Assembly: GCF_034343125.1 (NCBI RefSeq)
Contig: NZ_CP139957.1
Span: 1,201,001-1,265,000 of the forward strand
Direction: 5' to 3'
Length of the DNA: 64,000 bases
DNA from: Caldicellulosiruptor danielii
Lineage (GTDB): Bacteria; Bacillota; Thermoanaerobacteria; Caldicellulosiruptorales; Caldicellulosiruptoraceae
The notes beneath the pieces were generated by a model. It was not told the origin of the DNA, searched no databases, and saw only the letters and a list, made by a program, of their open reading frames with translations. The position numbers were made by a program, and so were the translations under genes. Positions 17,301 to 25,975 of the stretch are shown here, piece after piece. The stretch's first letter is position 1. Each line of letters begins with the position of its first letter.

Positions 17301-18273
17301 AAGATTAAGAAGGTTAAGACAGACAAAGGCTTTGAGAGATCTTTTTTGTGAAACCAGACTTAATAGCAAAGAGTTTATATACCCCTTGTTCATTGATGAT
17401 GGCAAAAATGTATATGAAACATTAGAAGGGCTAAATGGTATAATAAAGGTCTCTGTTGACAGGCTCCAAGAGGTCTTGATTGAGGTCAAAAAAGCTGACA
17501 TTGGCGGTGTAATTTTATTTGGTGTGATCTCACAAAAAGATGAAATGGGAAGTTATGCTACAAGAGATGATGGAGCAGTCCAGCTGGCAATAAAGAGAAT
17601 AAAAGAGTACTCTGATGACATATTAGTATTTGCCGATGTGTGCCTTTGTGAATATACATCTCATGGACACTGTGGTATTTTGAAGGGTGACAAAATAGAC
17701 AATGATAAGACAATAGAGGTTTTAAGCGAGATAGCACTGTCTTATGCAAAAGCAGGGGCAGATGTAATTTGCCCATCTGATATGATGGATGGAAGGGTTG
17801 CTGCTATCCGTGAGAAGCTTGACAGTCACGGATTTGTTTATACCCCCATCATACCATACAGTGCAAAGTTTGCATCCTCACTTTATGCACCATTTAGAGA
17901 GGTAGCAAACTCGAGGCCTGCTTTTGGCGACAGAAAAAGTTATCAAATGCCATATCAGAACAAAAGAGAAGCTTTGCGTGAGATAGAAGCTGACATTTCA
18001 GAAGGCGCTGATGCAGTAATTATAAAACCAGCCTTGACCTCTCTTGATATAATCTTTGCTGCAAAAGAAAAATTCAATGTTCCTATTATAGCTTATAATG
18101 TTAGCGGCGAGTATGCCATGGTAAAAAGTGCTGGCAAGCTTGGTTTTTTGAATGAAAAAGAGATTATGATTGAAATATTGACTGCAATAAAGAGGGCAGG
18201 AGCGGATGCGATTATAACATACCATGCTTTAGAGGCTGCAAAGATATTAAATGGAAAGGAGCCTCAGAGATGA
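17290..18273 (+). CDS. hemB: Delta-aminolevulinic acid dehydratase (porphobilinogen synthase)
   Basis: A 327-aa enzyme condensing two 5-aminolevulinates into porphobilinogen. The N-terminal RLRRLRQTKALRDLF, the Cys-rich metal-binding DVCLCEYTSHGHCG and the Schiff-base lysine region around ADAVIIKPAL are present. The ATG at 17290 lies 9 nt after GGAGG (17276-17280) and overlaps the upstream stop by 11 nt. Its own stop overlaps hemL (ATGA). Confidence 0.96.
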   Translation: MEFKRLRRLRQTKALRDLFCETRLNSKEFIYPLFIDDGKNVYETLEGLNGIIKVSVDRLQEVLIEVKKADIGGVILFGVISQKDEMGSYATRDDGAVQLAIKRIKEYSDDILVFADVCLCEYTSHGHCGILKGDKIDNDKTIEVLSEIALSYAKAGADVICPSDMMDGRVAAIREKLDSHGFVYTPIIPYSAKFASSLYAPFREVANSRPAFGDRKSYQMPYQNKREALREIEADISEGADAVIIKPALTSLDIIFAAKEKFNVPIIAYNVSGEYAMVKSAGKLGFLNEKEIMIEILTAIKRAGADAIITYHALEAAKILNGKEPQR

Positions 18274-19550
18274 GACTTGACAAAAGTAAAGAAATATTTG
18301 ACAAGACCAAAAGATATATCCCTGGTGGTGTCAACAGTCCAGTTCGTGCATTTAAAAATTTGAGTATTACACCGCCTGTCATCTCAAAAGGGAAAGGTTC
18401 TCACATATTTGATATTGACGGCAATGAATACATTGATTTTGTTCTGTCTTGGGGAGCAATGATATTAGGACATTGTGACCCTGATGTTGTAAATAGCATA
18501 AAAGAAGTGGTGGAAGATCAAATAGCATTTGGAGCACCAACCGAAATAGAGTATAAGATGGCAAAGCTTGTGTGTGAAACAGCCCAAATTGATATGGTTC
18601 GATTTGTTAATTCAGGGACAGAAGCTACTATGACTGCTATAAGGCTTGCAAAAGGTTATACTGGGAAGAAAAAAATAGTGAAGTTTGCAGGCTGTTATCA
18701 TGGGCATCATGATATATTTTTAAAAGAGGCAGGGTCAGCAGTAGCTGAGCTAAGATTAAAAGGAATTGATGAAGACATTGTGAAAAATACAATTGTTGCT
18801 GAATACAACAATTTGGATTCAGTAGAAAAAGCTTTTAAGGAAAACAAAGATGAGATAGCAGCTGTTATAATCGAGCCTGTGGCAGGGAATATGGGTGTTG
18901 TTCCTGCCAAAAAAGAGTTTTTACAAGCCCTAAGAGAAATTTGCAACCTTTATGGTAGTGTGCTGATTTTCGATGAGGTAATAACCGGCTTTAGGCTTTC
19001 ATTAAAAGGTGCAAGAGCTTTATATAATGTTGAACCAGACCTTATAACTTTTGGGAAGATAATTGGCGGAGGGCTTCCTTGCGGCGCAGTTGGTGGCAAA
19101 AAAGAGATTATGCAATTCTTAACCCCACAAGGAAATGTCTTTCAGGCAGGTACTATGTCGGGCAATCCAATTGTGATGAATGCAGGGTATGCTACCATCA
19201 AGAAGCTTAAAGAAAATCCTCATTTTTATAGTAATATGGAGATGTTAGCAGGAAAACTCGAAAAAGAGTTGACACAAGTCTTTTCTAATTCCAATTTAAC
19301 TTTTTGCATAAACAGGGTAGGTTCAATGCTAACAATCTTCTTTGGAGTTGAAAAGGTAGAAAATTTCGAGATGGCAAAGATGAGTGATTTAGACTTGTTC
19401 AGAAGTTTTACAGAATATATGATAAAAAAACATAGTTATGTTCCTTCCTCTCAATTTGAAGCGATGTTCTTATCTGTAGCACATAGCGAAAATGATGTAG
19501 AAAAATTCGTTGAAATTGCTGAGGAATTTTGCTCTTCAAAAAGGAAATGA
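18270..19550 (+). CDS. hemL: Glutamate-1-semialdehyde 2,1-aminomutase
   Basis: A 426-aa PLP enzyme converting glutamate-1-semialdehyde to 5-aminolevulinate, the substrate of HemB. RYIPGGVNSPVRAF at the N-terminus, FVNSGTEATMTAIRLAKGYTG, FDEVITGFR and the PLP lysine in FGKIIGGGLPCGA are all family hallmarks. It is the last gene of the tetrapyrrole operon and starts inside the hemB stop codon. No clear terminator was found in the 130 nt that follow. Confidence 0.96.
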   Translation: MRLDKSKEIFDKTKRYIPGGVNSPVRAFKNLSITPPVISKGKGSHIFDIDGNEYIDFVLSWGAMILGHCDPDVVNSIKEVVEDQIAFGAPTEIEYKMAKLVCETAQIDMVRFVNSGTEATMTAIRLAKGYTGKKKIVKFAGCYHGHHDIFLKEAGSAVAELRLKGIDEDIVKNTIVAEYNNLDSVEKAFKENKDEIAAVIIEPVAGNMGVVPAKKEFLQALREICNLYGSVLIFDEVITGFRLSLKGARALYNVEPDLITFGKIIGGGLPCGAVGGKKEIMQFLTPQGNVFQAGTMSGNPIVMNAGYATIKKLKENPHFYSNMEMLAGKLEKELTQVFSNSNLTFCINRVGSMLTIFFGVEKVENFEMAKMSDLDLFRSFTEYMIKKHSYVPSSQFEAMFLSVAHSENDVEKFVEIAEEFCSSKRK

Positions 19551-19630
19551 TAAGAACAGCGTCTTGTAGTTAGCTTAGAGTGTTTAAAAAGATGTTGATA
19601 GAATAAAAGGATACGTGTAAAATAAATTTA

Positions 19631-19657
19631 TACTAAATCTATCTAAATAATTTAGTA
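19631..19657. promoter_or_regulatory. Palindrome upstream of larE
   Basis: TACTAAAT (19631-19638) and ATTTAGTA (19650-19657) are perfect inverted copies 11 nt apart. A TATACT (19629-19634) that could be a -10 box overlaps the left arm. This may be a repressor site for larE, but no matching -35 is obvious. Confidence 0.35.
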
Positions 19658-19682
19658 CAATAACATACAGGAGGGTAATTTT

Positions 19683-20519
19683 ATGGATATCATAATAGAT
19701 GAAACATTACAAGAAAAATATGAAAAATTAAAAAACTATATCAAAAGCTTAGGAAGCCTTGCAATTGCTTATTCAGGTGGAGTTGATAGTACCTTTTTAG
19801 TCAAAGTTGCTTATGATGTTTTAGAAGATAGAGTTATTGCTGTGACTGCAACATCCTCAACCTATCCAAAAAGAGAACTCAATGATGCAATAAAATTCAT
19901 AAAACAAATAGGAGCAAAACACATAGTCATAGAATCAGAAGAGCTTGAAATTGAGGGATTCAATAAAAACCCTGTTGATAGATGCTATTACTGCAAGAAG
20001 GAGCTTTTTGAAAAGATATGGAAAGTAGCAAAGGCACATGGAATTGAGTATGTTGCGGATGGTTCAAACTTTGATGATTTGAATGATTTTAGACCTGGCA
20101 TGAAGGCTGCATGTGAGCTTAACGTTGTAAGTCCACTTAAAGTTGCTGGGCTTACAAAAGAGGATATTAGGAAATTGTCAAAAGAGTTGGGACTTCCAAC
20201 ATGGGACAAACCTGCCTTTGCATGCCTTTCTTCACGCATACCTTACGGAGAAAGAATAACAAAAGAAAAATTGAGCATGATAGAAAAAGCTGAGGAATAT
20301 TTACTTGGACTTGGGTTTAAGCAGGTGAGGGTAAGGTATCATCAAGACAAACTTGCACGAATAGAAATAGGTAAGGATGAGATGGAGAAGTTTTTAGATA
20401 TTAAGTTAATAGAGAGTGTTAGGAATAAGTTTAAAGAGTTAGGTTTTTTGTATATTACTTTGGATTTAGAGGGGTACAGAACAGGGAGTATGAATTTGAG
20501 TTTGAATTTGAATTTGTGA
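19683..20519 (+). CDS. larE: ATP-dependent sacrificial sulfur transferase LarE-like (PP-loop)
   Basis: A 278-aa PP-loop ATPase. The adenylating loop is YSGGVDST (30-37). LarE inserts sulfur into the nickel-pincer nucleotide cofactor of lactate racemase. The Cys in KPAFACLSSR (C181) corresponds by context to the sacrificial Cys of LarE. CYYC (C101, C104) adds two more, the three-Cys arrangement reported for cluster-containing LarE. No larA, larB or larC is nearby. The C-terminus ends in NLSLNLNL, encoded by short TTTGAA-type repeats. AGGAGGG precedes the ATG. Confidence 0.8.
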   Translation: MDIIIDETLQEKYEKLKNYIKSLGSLAIAYSGGVDSTFLVKVAYDVLEDRVIAVTATSSTYPKRELNDAIKFIKQIGAKHIVIESEELEIEGFNKNPVDRCYYCKKELFEKIWKVAKAHGIEYVADGSNFDDLNDFRPGMKAACELNVVSPLKVAGLTKEDIRKLSKELGLPTWDKPAFACLSSRIPYGERITKEKLSMIEKAEEYLLGLGFKQVRVRYHQDKLARIEIGKDEMEKFLDIKLIESVRNKFKELGFLYITLDLEGYRTGSMNLSLNLNL

Positions 20520-20586
20520 ACTTTGTATTAAAATAAAGTGTGTATAAAATTATATTTTTTTTGATTTGAAAGGAGAAAATAAAAAA

Positions 20587-20985
20587 ATGAAAAAAGTAAT
20601 TCCTGAACTTCATCTCAATGATTGTGCACAAGCAATAGAATACTATAAAGATGTGTTTGGAGCAGAAGTAAAAAATGTTCAGATGGCTGATAACGTTCCA
20701 GGTTTTGAGAATTCCAAAGGTAAGGTACTCCATGCAGAACTTTTTTTATCTGGTGAATGCATAATATATGTAGCTGATCAGTTTAGCAACATGAATGATG
20801 GAAGTAATATTACACTTGTTATTGAATGTGATTCAGAAGAGGAGATTAAAGTGATCTATAATAATCTTTCAGAGGAAGGTACAGTAAGATTTCCTTTACA
20901 AAAGACATTTTGGGGAGCGCTGCACGCAGTTATAACCGATAAGTTTGGAGTAACGTGGGGACTTAACTTTATGCTAAAGCCATAA
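20587..20985 (+). CDS. VOC-family (PhnB/glyoxalase-like) protein
   Basis: A 132-aa vicinal oxygen chelate fold protein. PELHLNDCAQAIEYYKDVFGAE at the N-terminus and the C-terminal WGALHAVITDKFGVTWGLN segment match the PhnB-like/3-demethylubiquinone methyltransferase-like group. Substrate unknown; metal use is only inferred. AAAGGAG at 20569-20575 supports the ATG at 20587 over a TTG 21 nt upstream. It sits alone between larE and the infC leader. Confidence 0.8.
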   Translation: MKKVIPELHLNDCAQAIEYYKDVFGAEVKNVQMADNVPGFENSKGKVLHAELFLSGECIIYVADQFSNMNDGSNITLVIECDSEEEIKVIYNNLSEEGTVRFPLQKTFWGALHAVITDKFGVTWGLNFMLKP

Positions 20986-21008
20986 ACTTCAAATTTTTCT
21001 TTTTGATA

Positions 21009-21038
21009 TTGACATTTTTAAAGCATATATGGTATCCT
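21009..21038 (+). promoter_or_regulatory. Sigma-A promoter of the infC-rpmI-rplT operon
   Basis: TTGACA (21009-21014), an 18-nt spacer, then TATCCT (21033-21038) preceded by TG at 21030-21031. Transcription would start near 21044, exactly at the 5' arm of the first leader stem. Confidence 0.7.
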
Positions 21039-21043
21039 TATAA

Positions 21044-21187
21044 AGGTGAAAAAGAAGTAGAAGTCTACCGCTTCTCACCTTTCCGAGAAATGGCTCGGAG
21101 GGTCAATAGTGCTTTTTGAGCCACATTATGATGGCTCAAGGAAGAGGGAGTAAGTGGATAGGCTATGCTTCTATCCACTTTTTGTTT
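21044..21187 (+). ncRNA. L20-type leader of the infC operon with attenuator
   Basis: The untranslated leader folds into a series of stems. AGGTGA (21044-21049) pairs with TCACCT (21075-21080), enclosing GTAG/CTAC. CCGAG/CTCGG (21083-21098) follows, then TTGAGCCA/TGGCTCAA (21116-21139), then the terminator. This position and the CGCTTCTCACCT...GGGTCAATAGT sequence resemble the ribosomal protein L20 leader that lets L20 repress its own operon in Firmicutes. The family assignment is from memory; a covariance-model search would settle it. Confidence 0.7.
21153..21187 (+). terminator. Attenuator terminator in the infC leader
   Basis: AGTGGATAG (21153-21161) pairs perfectly with CTATCCACT (21171-21179) around a 9-nt loop, then TTTTTGTTT. 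It lies before infC, so it acts as a conditional terminator. Confidence 0.85.
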
Positions 21188-21229
21188 AAATTTGAGATTA
21201 TAGTTATTTATTTCAGGAGGTGTTCAAAT

Positions 21230-21745
21230 ATAAATAATAAAGATTTGCTTATAAATGAGCAGATACGAGACAGAGAAGTGAGAGTGATTGATGAGAACGG
21301 TGTACAGCTGGGAATAATGAATATCAAAGAAGCACTGAGGATTGCTGAGGAAAAAAAGCTTGATTTGGTTAAAATTGCTCCTCATGCTAATCCGCCTGTG
21401 TGCAAGATAATGGACTATGGTAAGTATAAGTTTGAGCTTGCCAAAAAGGAAAAGGAAGCAAAGAAAAATCAAAAAGTTATTAATGTCAAAGAAATAAGAC
21501 TTACAACTACCATAGAAGAGCATGATTTTAATGTAAAAGTAAAAAATGCAGTGAGATTTCTACAAGATGGTGATAAAGTTAAAGTCTCAATTCGCTTTAG
21601 AGGTCGTGAGGTTTTACATCCAGAGATTGGTGAAGAAATTATTAATAAGTTTATTGAAAAAGTGAAGGAATACGGTGTTGTTGAAAAGAAGCCTAAATTA
21701 GATGGTAAGAACATTACAGCGGTTATTGCTCCAAAGCAGCAATAA
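21230..21745 (+). CDS. infC: Translation initiation factor IF-3 (apparent ATA start)
   Basis: A 171-aa IF-3. NEQIRDREVRVIDENGVQLG at the N-terminus, VCKIMDYGKYKFE, and RFRGREVLHPEIG in the C-terminal domain are diagnostic. The frame is open far upstream (to 21116), but that part covers the attenuator and makes no sense as protein. AGGAGG at 21215-21220 places the start at the ATA of 21230 (9-nt gap); no ATG, GTG or TTG lies at a usable distance. Non-AUG starts are known for infC (AUU in Escherichia coli), where they allow autoregulation by IF-3. Confidence 0.93.
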   Translation: MNNKDLLINEQIRDREVRVIDENGVQLGIMNIKEALRIAEEKKLDLVKIAPHANPPVCKIMDYGKYKFELAKKEKEAKKNQKVINVKEIRLTTTIEEHDFNVKVKNAVRFLQDGDKVKVSIRFRGREVLHPEIGEEIINKFIEKVKEYGVVEKKPKLDGKNITAVIAPKQQ

Positions 21746-21771
21746 AAATTTTGAAAGGGAGGAATAGTTTA

Positions 21772-21969
21772 ATGCCAAAATTGAAAACTCATAGAGGACT
21801 TGCAAAAAGAATTAAAATAAGCGGCAGTGGGAAATATCTGAGAAAGAAAGCTGGAAAAAGCCATCTTTTGAGTGGTAAATCAAGAAAGAGAAAAAGAAAT
21901 TTAAAGAAAACAACAGTTGTAGATGCTACAAACATCAGAGCAGTTAAAAAGCTATTACCTTATTTATGA
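21772..21969 (+). CDS. rpmI: 50S ribosomal protein L35
   Basis: A 65-aa basic protein (MPKLKTHRGLAKRIKISGSG, then HLLSGKSRKRKRNL), unmistakably L35. It is the middle gene of the infC operon. The ATG at 21772 follows GGGAGG; an earlier in-frame codon at 21751 lies before the ribosome site. Confidence 0.97.
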   Translation: MPKLKTHRGLAKRIKISGSGKYLRKKAGKSHLLSGKSRKRKRNLKKTTVVDATNIRAVKKLLPYL

Positions 21970-22008
21970 TCCAGTAATATACAATTTTAGGAGGAGGTAT
22001 AAATATCA

Positions 22009-22368
22009 ATGAGAATAAAAAATGGTGTTTGGGCAAGGAAGAGACATAAAAAATGGTTAAAACTTGCAAAGGGTTATTTTGGTGCAAAAAGCAAGATTTT
22101 TAAACAAGCGCATGTAGCTGTAATGAGGTCTTTAAGGTATGCATATATAGGTAGAAGGCTTAAAAAGAGAGACTTTAGAAGACTGTGGATAACAAGAATT
22201 AATGCAGCAGCAAGACAAAATGGGCTTTCGTATAGCAAATTTATGAATGGTCTTAAAAAAGCAGGAATTAATCTTAATAGAAAAGTCTTAGCAGATATGG
22301 CTGTTAATGACCAAAAAGCATTTGCTGAGTTGGTTGAAATTGCCAAAAAACAAATAAATGCGCAGTAA
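22009..22368 (+). CDS. rplT: 50S ribosomal protein L20
   Basis: A 119-aa basic protein with [27 protein letters not shown] and [14 protein letters not shown], all characteristic of L20. It assembles early on 23S rRNA and in Firmicutes represses the operon by binding the leader. GGAGGAGG at 21990-21997 precedes the ATG. Confidence 0.98.
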   Translation: MRIKNGVWARKRHKKWLKLAKGYFGAKSKIFKQAHVAVMRSLRYAYIGRRLKKRDFRRLWITRINAAARQNGLSYSKFMNGLKKAGINLNRKVLADMAVNDQKAFAELVEIAKKQINAQ

Positions 22369-22412
22369 AATGTTTTAAATTTTGATTTTTTTGAACAAGG
22401 GCTATTGGGAAG

Positions 22413-23225
22413 ATGTCTACAAAAAAGGTTGAGTTTATCAGCAGTCGTGAGAACGAATGTATAAAGAGAGTAAAAAAGCTGCATGATAAGAAGTACAGAG
22501 AAGAGTTTAAGTCTTTCATAATTGAAGGATTAAAACTGGTAAAAGAGGCTATTGACTATCAGATTAAATGTGTAAATATTTTGATATTTTCTCAACAGGC
22601 AAAAGAGAAGTATCAAGAATTTTATAATGAGTGCAAGTACCTTTTACAAGATGGAAAAATAAAAAGAGTTATTGAGGTTCCTGATAAATTGTTTGAATAC
22701 ATTACTACAACTTCTACACCACAAGGTATTTTAGCTGAATGCAACTTTATTGATACAGACATAAATTTTATAAAGAATTTGAAAAGAGTAGTTGTAGTTA
22801 ACAAGTTACAGGACCCTGGCAATTTGGGAACATTAATTAGATGTGCTGATGCATTTGGATTTGATGCTGTCATAACAACAAAGGGAACAGTTGATATCTA
22901 CAATCCCAAGGCAATACGTGCCACAATGGGTTCACTTTTTCATCTACTGATTGTGAGAGAGGTTGAAGAGGGAGAATTAATTAAAATCCTAAAAGATAAT
23001 AGCTTTATAGTTTATGTGGCAACGCCGTATGGTGATATTGAAGTTTCAAAAATTGTTCCTGACAAGAGATTTTGTGTTGTTATTGGTAATGAGTCTGAAG
23101 GGGTTAGCGATTCTTTTACAAAGGTGGCAACAAGAAAGATAAAAATTCCTATGGTTGGCAAAGCAGAGTCTTTAAATGCGGCGGTTGCATCTTCAATTGT
23201 GTTGTATGAATTGAGAAAAAGATAG
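22413..23225 (+). CDS. TrmH/SpoU-family RNA 2'-O-methyltransferase
   Basis: A 270-aa SPOUT methyltransferase. An N-terminal RNA-binding substrate domain (residues 1-100, beginning FISSRENECIKRVKKL) is followed by the trefoil-knot domain with LQDPGNLGTLIRCADAFGFD, VVIGNESEGVSD and the final motif IPMVGKAESLNAAVASSIVLYE. This is the layout of the YsgA/RlmB-like group. The modified nucleotide cannot be told. It often follows rplT in Firmicutes. Confidence 0.9.
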   Translation: MSTKKVEFISSRENECIKRVKKLHDKKYREEFKSFIIEGLKLVKEAIDYQIKCVNILIFSQQAKEKYQEFYNECKYLLQDGKIKRVIEVPDKLFEYITTTSTPQGILAECNFIDTDINFIKNLKRVVVVNKLQDPGNLGTLIRCADAFGFDAVITTKGTVDIYNPKAIRATMGSLFHLLIVREVEEGELIKILKDNSFIVYVATPYGDIEVSKIVPDKRFCVVIGNESEGVSDSFTKVATRKIKIPMVGKAESLNAAVASSIVLYELRKR

Positions 23226-23227
23226 AA

Positions 23228-23273
23228 TTTTAAGCCTTCATCCAGAGTTAAAATTGTGGATGAGGGCTTAAAA
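23228..23273. terminator. Stem-loop terminator after the rRNA methyltransferase
   Basis: TTTTAAGCCTTCATCCA (23228-23244) pairs with TGGATGAGGGCTTAAAA (23257-23273) with one G-U, loop 12 nt. There is no long T-tract on the + strand side, so efficiency is uncertain. Confidence 0.6.
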
Positions 23274-23297
23274 ATTAATTAAAAGGTGGTATAAGAA

Positions 23298-23552
23298 ATG
23301 AACGATAAAACTCAACATTTCTCATTTGAAGAGAGCATGGACAAAAAGGTTAAAGAGATATTGAGTGAGGTTTACAGTGCACTGAAAGAAAAGGGTTACA
23401 ATCCAATTGCCCAGCTTGTAGGATACCTAATATCGGGCGACCCAACTTATATTACTAATCACAAGAATGCACGCTCTATAATAAGGAGAATTGAAAGAGA
23501 TGAAATATTGGAAGAAATTGTTAAGTTTTATATTGATAATAACATTAAGTAG
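23298..23552 (+). CDS. ireB: IreB family regulatory protein (UPF0297)
   Basis: An 84-aa protein. [46 protein letters not shown] and [18 protein letters not shown] are near-identical to the IreB/YrzL family. In Enterococcus, IreB is a phosphoprotein acting with the IreK kinase. It normally lies between alaS and ruvX; here ruvX follows after two other genes. GGTGG precedes the ATG. Its last 53 nt are overlapped by the next gene. Confidence 0.93.
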   Translation: MNDKTQHFSFEESMDKKVKEILSEVYSALKEKGYNPIAQLVGYLISGDPTYITNHKNARSIIRRIERDEILEEIVKFYIDNNIK

Positions 23553-25008
23553 TTTAATTTTCAGCTTGAGTTTTGCATTCAGTTTCTACAGGTTTGAAGT
23601 GGAAGAGTTTGTTGATAAAAATTTTTTTTCCACTGTAAAAGAATTTATCTCAAACAGCAAAAAAGGTTGGGCAGTGATTGTAGTTTTAAAAGATGAAGAA
23701 AGAAGTCATAAGATTAAAGAATATCTTGGGAAAAAAGGGACAAATATTAGTAATCTTTCACAGGTGAAAAAGAAAAAAGAGGGTCTATTTTTTTTATACA
23801 GTGGTGATGGCAGGTTAATCTTTGTGTTCAATAACCTTTCTGATGAAAGCTTTTTTACTTTCAAATCAGTTCACACTAAAAGAGCTGGGCTTGTACTGGA
23901 CAGTGAGTTTATGGATATATTAGAAGGCAAATTTAATAAAGATGCTAAAATGTTGGTAGCTAATGACTTTTTACAATATTTGTGGAAGTTTTTTTGGATA
24001 TTGAATTATCAGCTTATGTATCTTAATAGGTATCTAATTGTGCTTTTTGCTGTTATCATTATTTTCTCAATATTAGAAGCAATAATTTATTTTAGTAGTT
24101 TCAAAATAGATTTACCAAATGCTATACGTATGTATATTTTAAAATTATTTCCTACCACTGTGTTACTTTCGTACCTTTTTATTATCTATTCACCAATAAT
24201 AATACAGTATATTAACTATGTTTTTGTATTTTTGTTGCTGTTTTTTACAACTTCGTTAATATTATCATACTTCAGTTTAGAAAAAACTCAAGCTGGAGTT
24301 GCTTTGGCTGGAATCATCTCTATTTTGCTTCAGGCTATTTTTTATGACAACTATTTGCAACTTATTTCTACAGCAGGATATCATCCTTCATTTGCGAACA
24401 GGTTTTATGGTATAGGCAATGAATTTTTTGCTTATTTATTGGGCTTTGCCTTTGTATTTTCAATTGCAGCTAAGATTCCTTTGAAAAATCTTTATATAAT
24501 ATTTGGGGCCTTGGCTATATTTTTGTCTATTCCATATTATGGTATAAATTTTGGCGGGCTTGTTGCAATCCTTTTAGGTTTTATTTTATTTTCAGTTATA
24601 AAATCAAAAAATAAGATAAAGATGATATTTTTGTTATTTCCAGTTACAATCTTCGTAGTTTTTGTTATCTTCAAGAATAGTTATCTATTTAATGTTTTTT
24701 CAAGCACTGAGGTTTTGCTTGATACAATAAAAAGAAAAATGCTCATGAACTTTTCTTATTTTCCATCCTATCCATTAACAGTTTTGCTTGTAAGTTGCTT
24801 TATGATTTTGAGTATCTTAGCTTTGACCAAAAACAAAATTTTAGTTTTGAACTCACCTGAAAGAGAAAAGATAAAATTGTTTATTATAATCACTATGTTT
24901 GCATGGTTTTTGAACGATTCAGGTACAATAATTGTGGGTCTTTTATCAGGATTTTTAAACTTGAGTATATACCTTGCAAAGCTGGTGAAAGAGCATGGAG
25001 AAAATTAA
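23500..25008 (+). CDS. Polytopic membrane protein of unknown function
   Basis: A 502-aa protein I cannot name. An N-terminal hydrophobic helix (residues 6-27) is followed by a soluble segment of about 130 residues, containing [20 protein letters not shown] and [14 protein letters not shown]. About ten membrane helices follow from about residue 170. Conserved-looking loops are [17 protein letters not shown] (about residues 300-316) and [15 protein letters not shown] near the end. The soluble part may face outside if the first helix is a signal anchor. AAGGAG at 23482-23487 supports ATG 23500. Overlaps with ireB (53 nt) and the next gene (14 nt) imply co-expression. Confidence 0.7.
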   Translation: MKYWKKLLSFILIITLSSLIFSLSFAFSFYRFEVEEFVDKNFFSTVKEFISNSKKGWAVIVVLKDEERSHKIKEYLGKKGTNISNLSQVKKKKEGLFFLYSGDGRLIFVFNNLSDESFFTFKSVHTKRAGLVLDSEFMDILEGKFNKDAKMLVANDFLQYLWKFFWILNYQLMYLNRYLIVLFAVIIIFSILEAIIYFSSFKIDLPNAIRMYILKLFPTTVLLSYLFIIYSPIIIQYINYVFVFLLLFFTTSLILSYFSLEKTQAGVALAGIISILLQAIFYDNYLQLISTAGYHPSFANRFYGIGNEFFAYLLGFAFVFSIAAKIPLKNLYIIFGALAIFLSIPYYGINFGGLVAILLGFILFSVIKSKNKIKMIFLLFPVTIFVVFVIFKNSYLFNVFSSTEVLLDTIKRKMLMNFSYFPSYPLTVLLVSCFMILSILALTKNKILVLNSPEREKIKLFIIITMFAWFLNDSGTIIVGLLSGFLNLSIYLAKLVKEHGEN

Positions 25009-25942
25009 ACTTGGAAGTACATCACTTTATGTAAGCAGAATATGTTTTGGAACCTTGACTTTAGGGCCGCTTCAAAAGAGATTATCTATTGAAGATGGAG
25101 CAAGACTTTTGGCGTACGCGTATCAAAAAGGCATAAATTTTGTTGATACTGCTGAGCTGTATGAGACTTATGAATATATAAGAAAGTCAATTCAGATAAG
25201 CGGAATACGACCAGTGATATCCACAAAATCATATGCTTATGATAAAAAAACAGCAGAGTTTTCCTTAAATAAGGCTTTGAAAGAGCTGGATGTTGACTAC
25301 ATAGACCTATTTATGCTCCATGAACAGGAAGGTGAGCATACTTTCAAAGGACATTATGAAGCAGTTGAGTATTTTTTAAAAGCAAAAGAAAAAGGATATA
25401 TAAAACATTTTGGCATTTCTACCCACTATGTAAAGGCGGTAAAAGATGCCCTCAAATATCCAGAAATTGAAGTTATCCATCCAATATTTAACTACAAAGG
25501 AATCGGTATTATAGATGGTACAGTTGATGAGATGGCAAAGGCGATAAAACAAGCTTACATAAGAGGCAAAGGAATTTTTGCTATGAAAATATTTGGTGGT
25601 GGCAACCTCCTTTCTAATTTTAGGCAAGCGCTTGAGTTTATATTTGACTTTCCTTATCTTCATTCTGTTGCAATTGGTATGCAAAGTATATTTGAAGTTG
25701 ATTATAATATTAGATGCTTTGAGGAAAAAAAGGTTTACTTGGAAAAGGAATTATTAGAAAATATAAAAATAAAAAAGCTTCATGTTGAAAGCTGGTGTGA
25801 AGGTTGCGGAGAGTGCGCCTTGCATTGCCACCAAAACGCATTGGCTGTAATTGATGGGAAGGTAGTTATTGACCATTCAAAATGTCTCTGTTGTGGTTAT
25901 TGCAGTAGTTATTGCAAGATTTTCGCTCTAAAAGTAATATGA
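24995..25942 (+). CDS. Aldo/keto reductase with C-terminal 2[4Fe-4S] ferredoxin domain
   Basis: A 315-aa protein. Residues 1-240 form an aldo/keto reductase barrel (RICFGTLTLGPLQ, NFVDTAELYETYEYI, DLFMLHEQ). The C-terminal 60 residues add a ferredoxin-like domain with CEGCGECALHC and CLCCGYCSSYC. Such fusions are common in anaerobes; substrates are mostly unknown. The classical Tyr of the active site appears in AELYETY, while the downstream catalytic His is replaced or shifted (MLHEQEGEH). It overlaps the membrane protein gene by 14 nt. Confidence 0.85.
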   Translation: MEKIKLGSTSLYVSRICFGTLTLGPLQKRLSIEDGARLLAYAYQKGINFVDTAELYETYEYIRKSIQISGIRPVISTKSYAYDKKTAEFSLNKALKELDVDYIDLFMLHEQEGEHTFKGHYEAVEYFLKAKEKGYIKHFGISTHYVKAVKDALKYPEIEVIHPIFNYKGIGIIDGTVDEMAKAIKQAYIRGKGIFAMKIFGGGNLLSNFRQALEFIFDFPYLHSVAIGMQSIFEVDYNIRCFEEKKVYLEKELLENIKIKKLHVESWCEGCGECALHCHQNALAVIDGKVVIDHSKCLCCGYCSSYCKIFALKVI

Positions 25943-25975
25943 AACAAATTGGAAAGGTAGAAGGGTGGTTGCGAA

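Noticed and set aside
21116..21229. N-terminal extension of infC
   Set aside because: The open frame runs through the attenuator stems and beyond the AGGAGG site; the protein sequence there has no IF-3 character.
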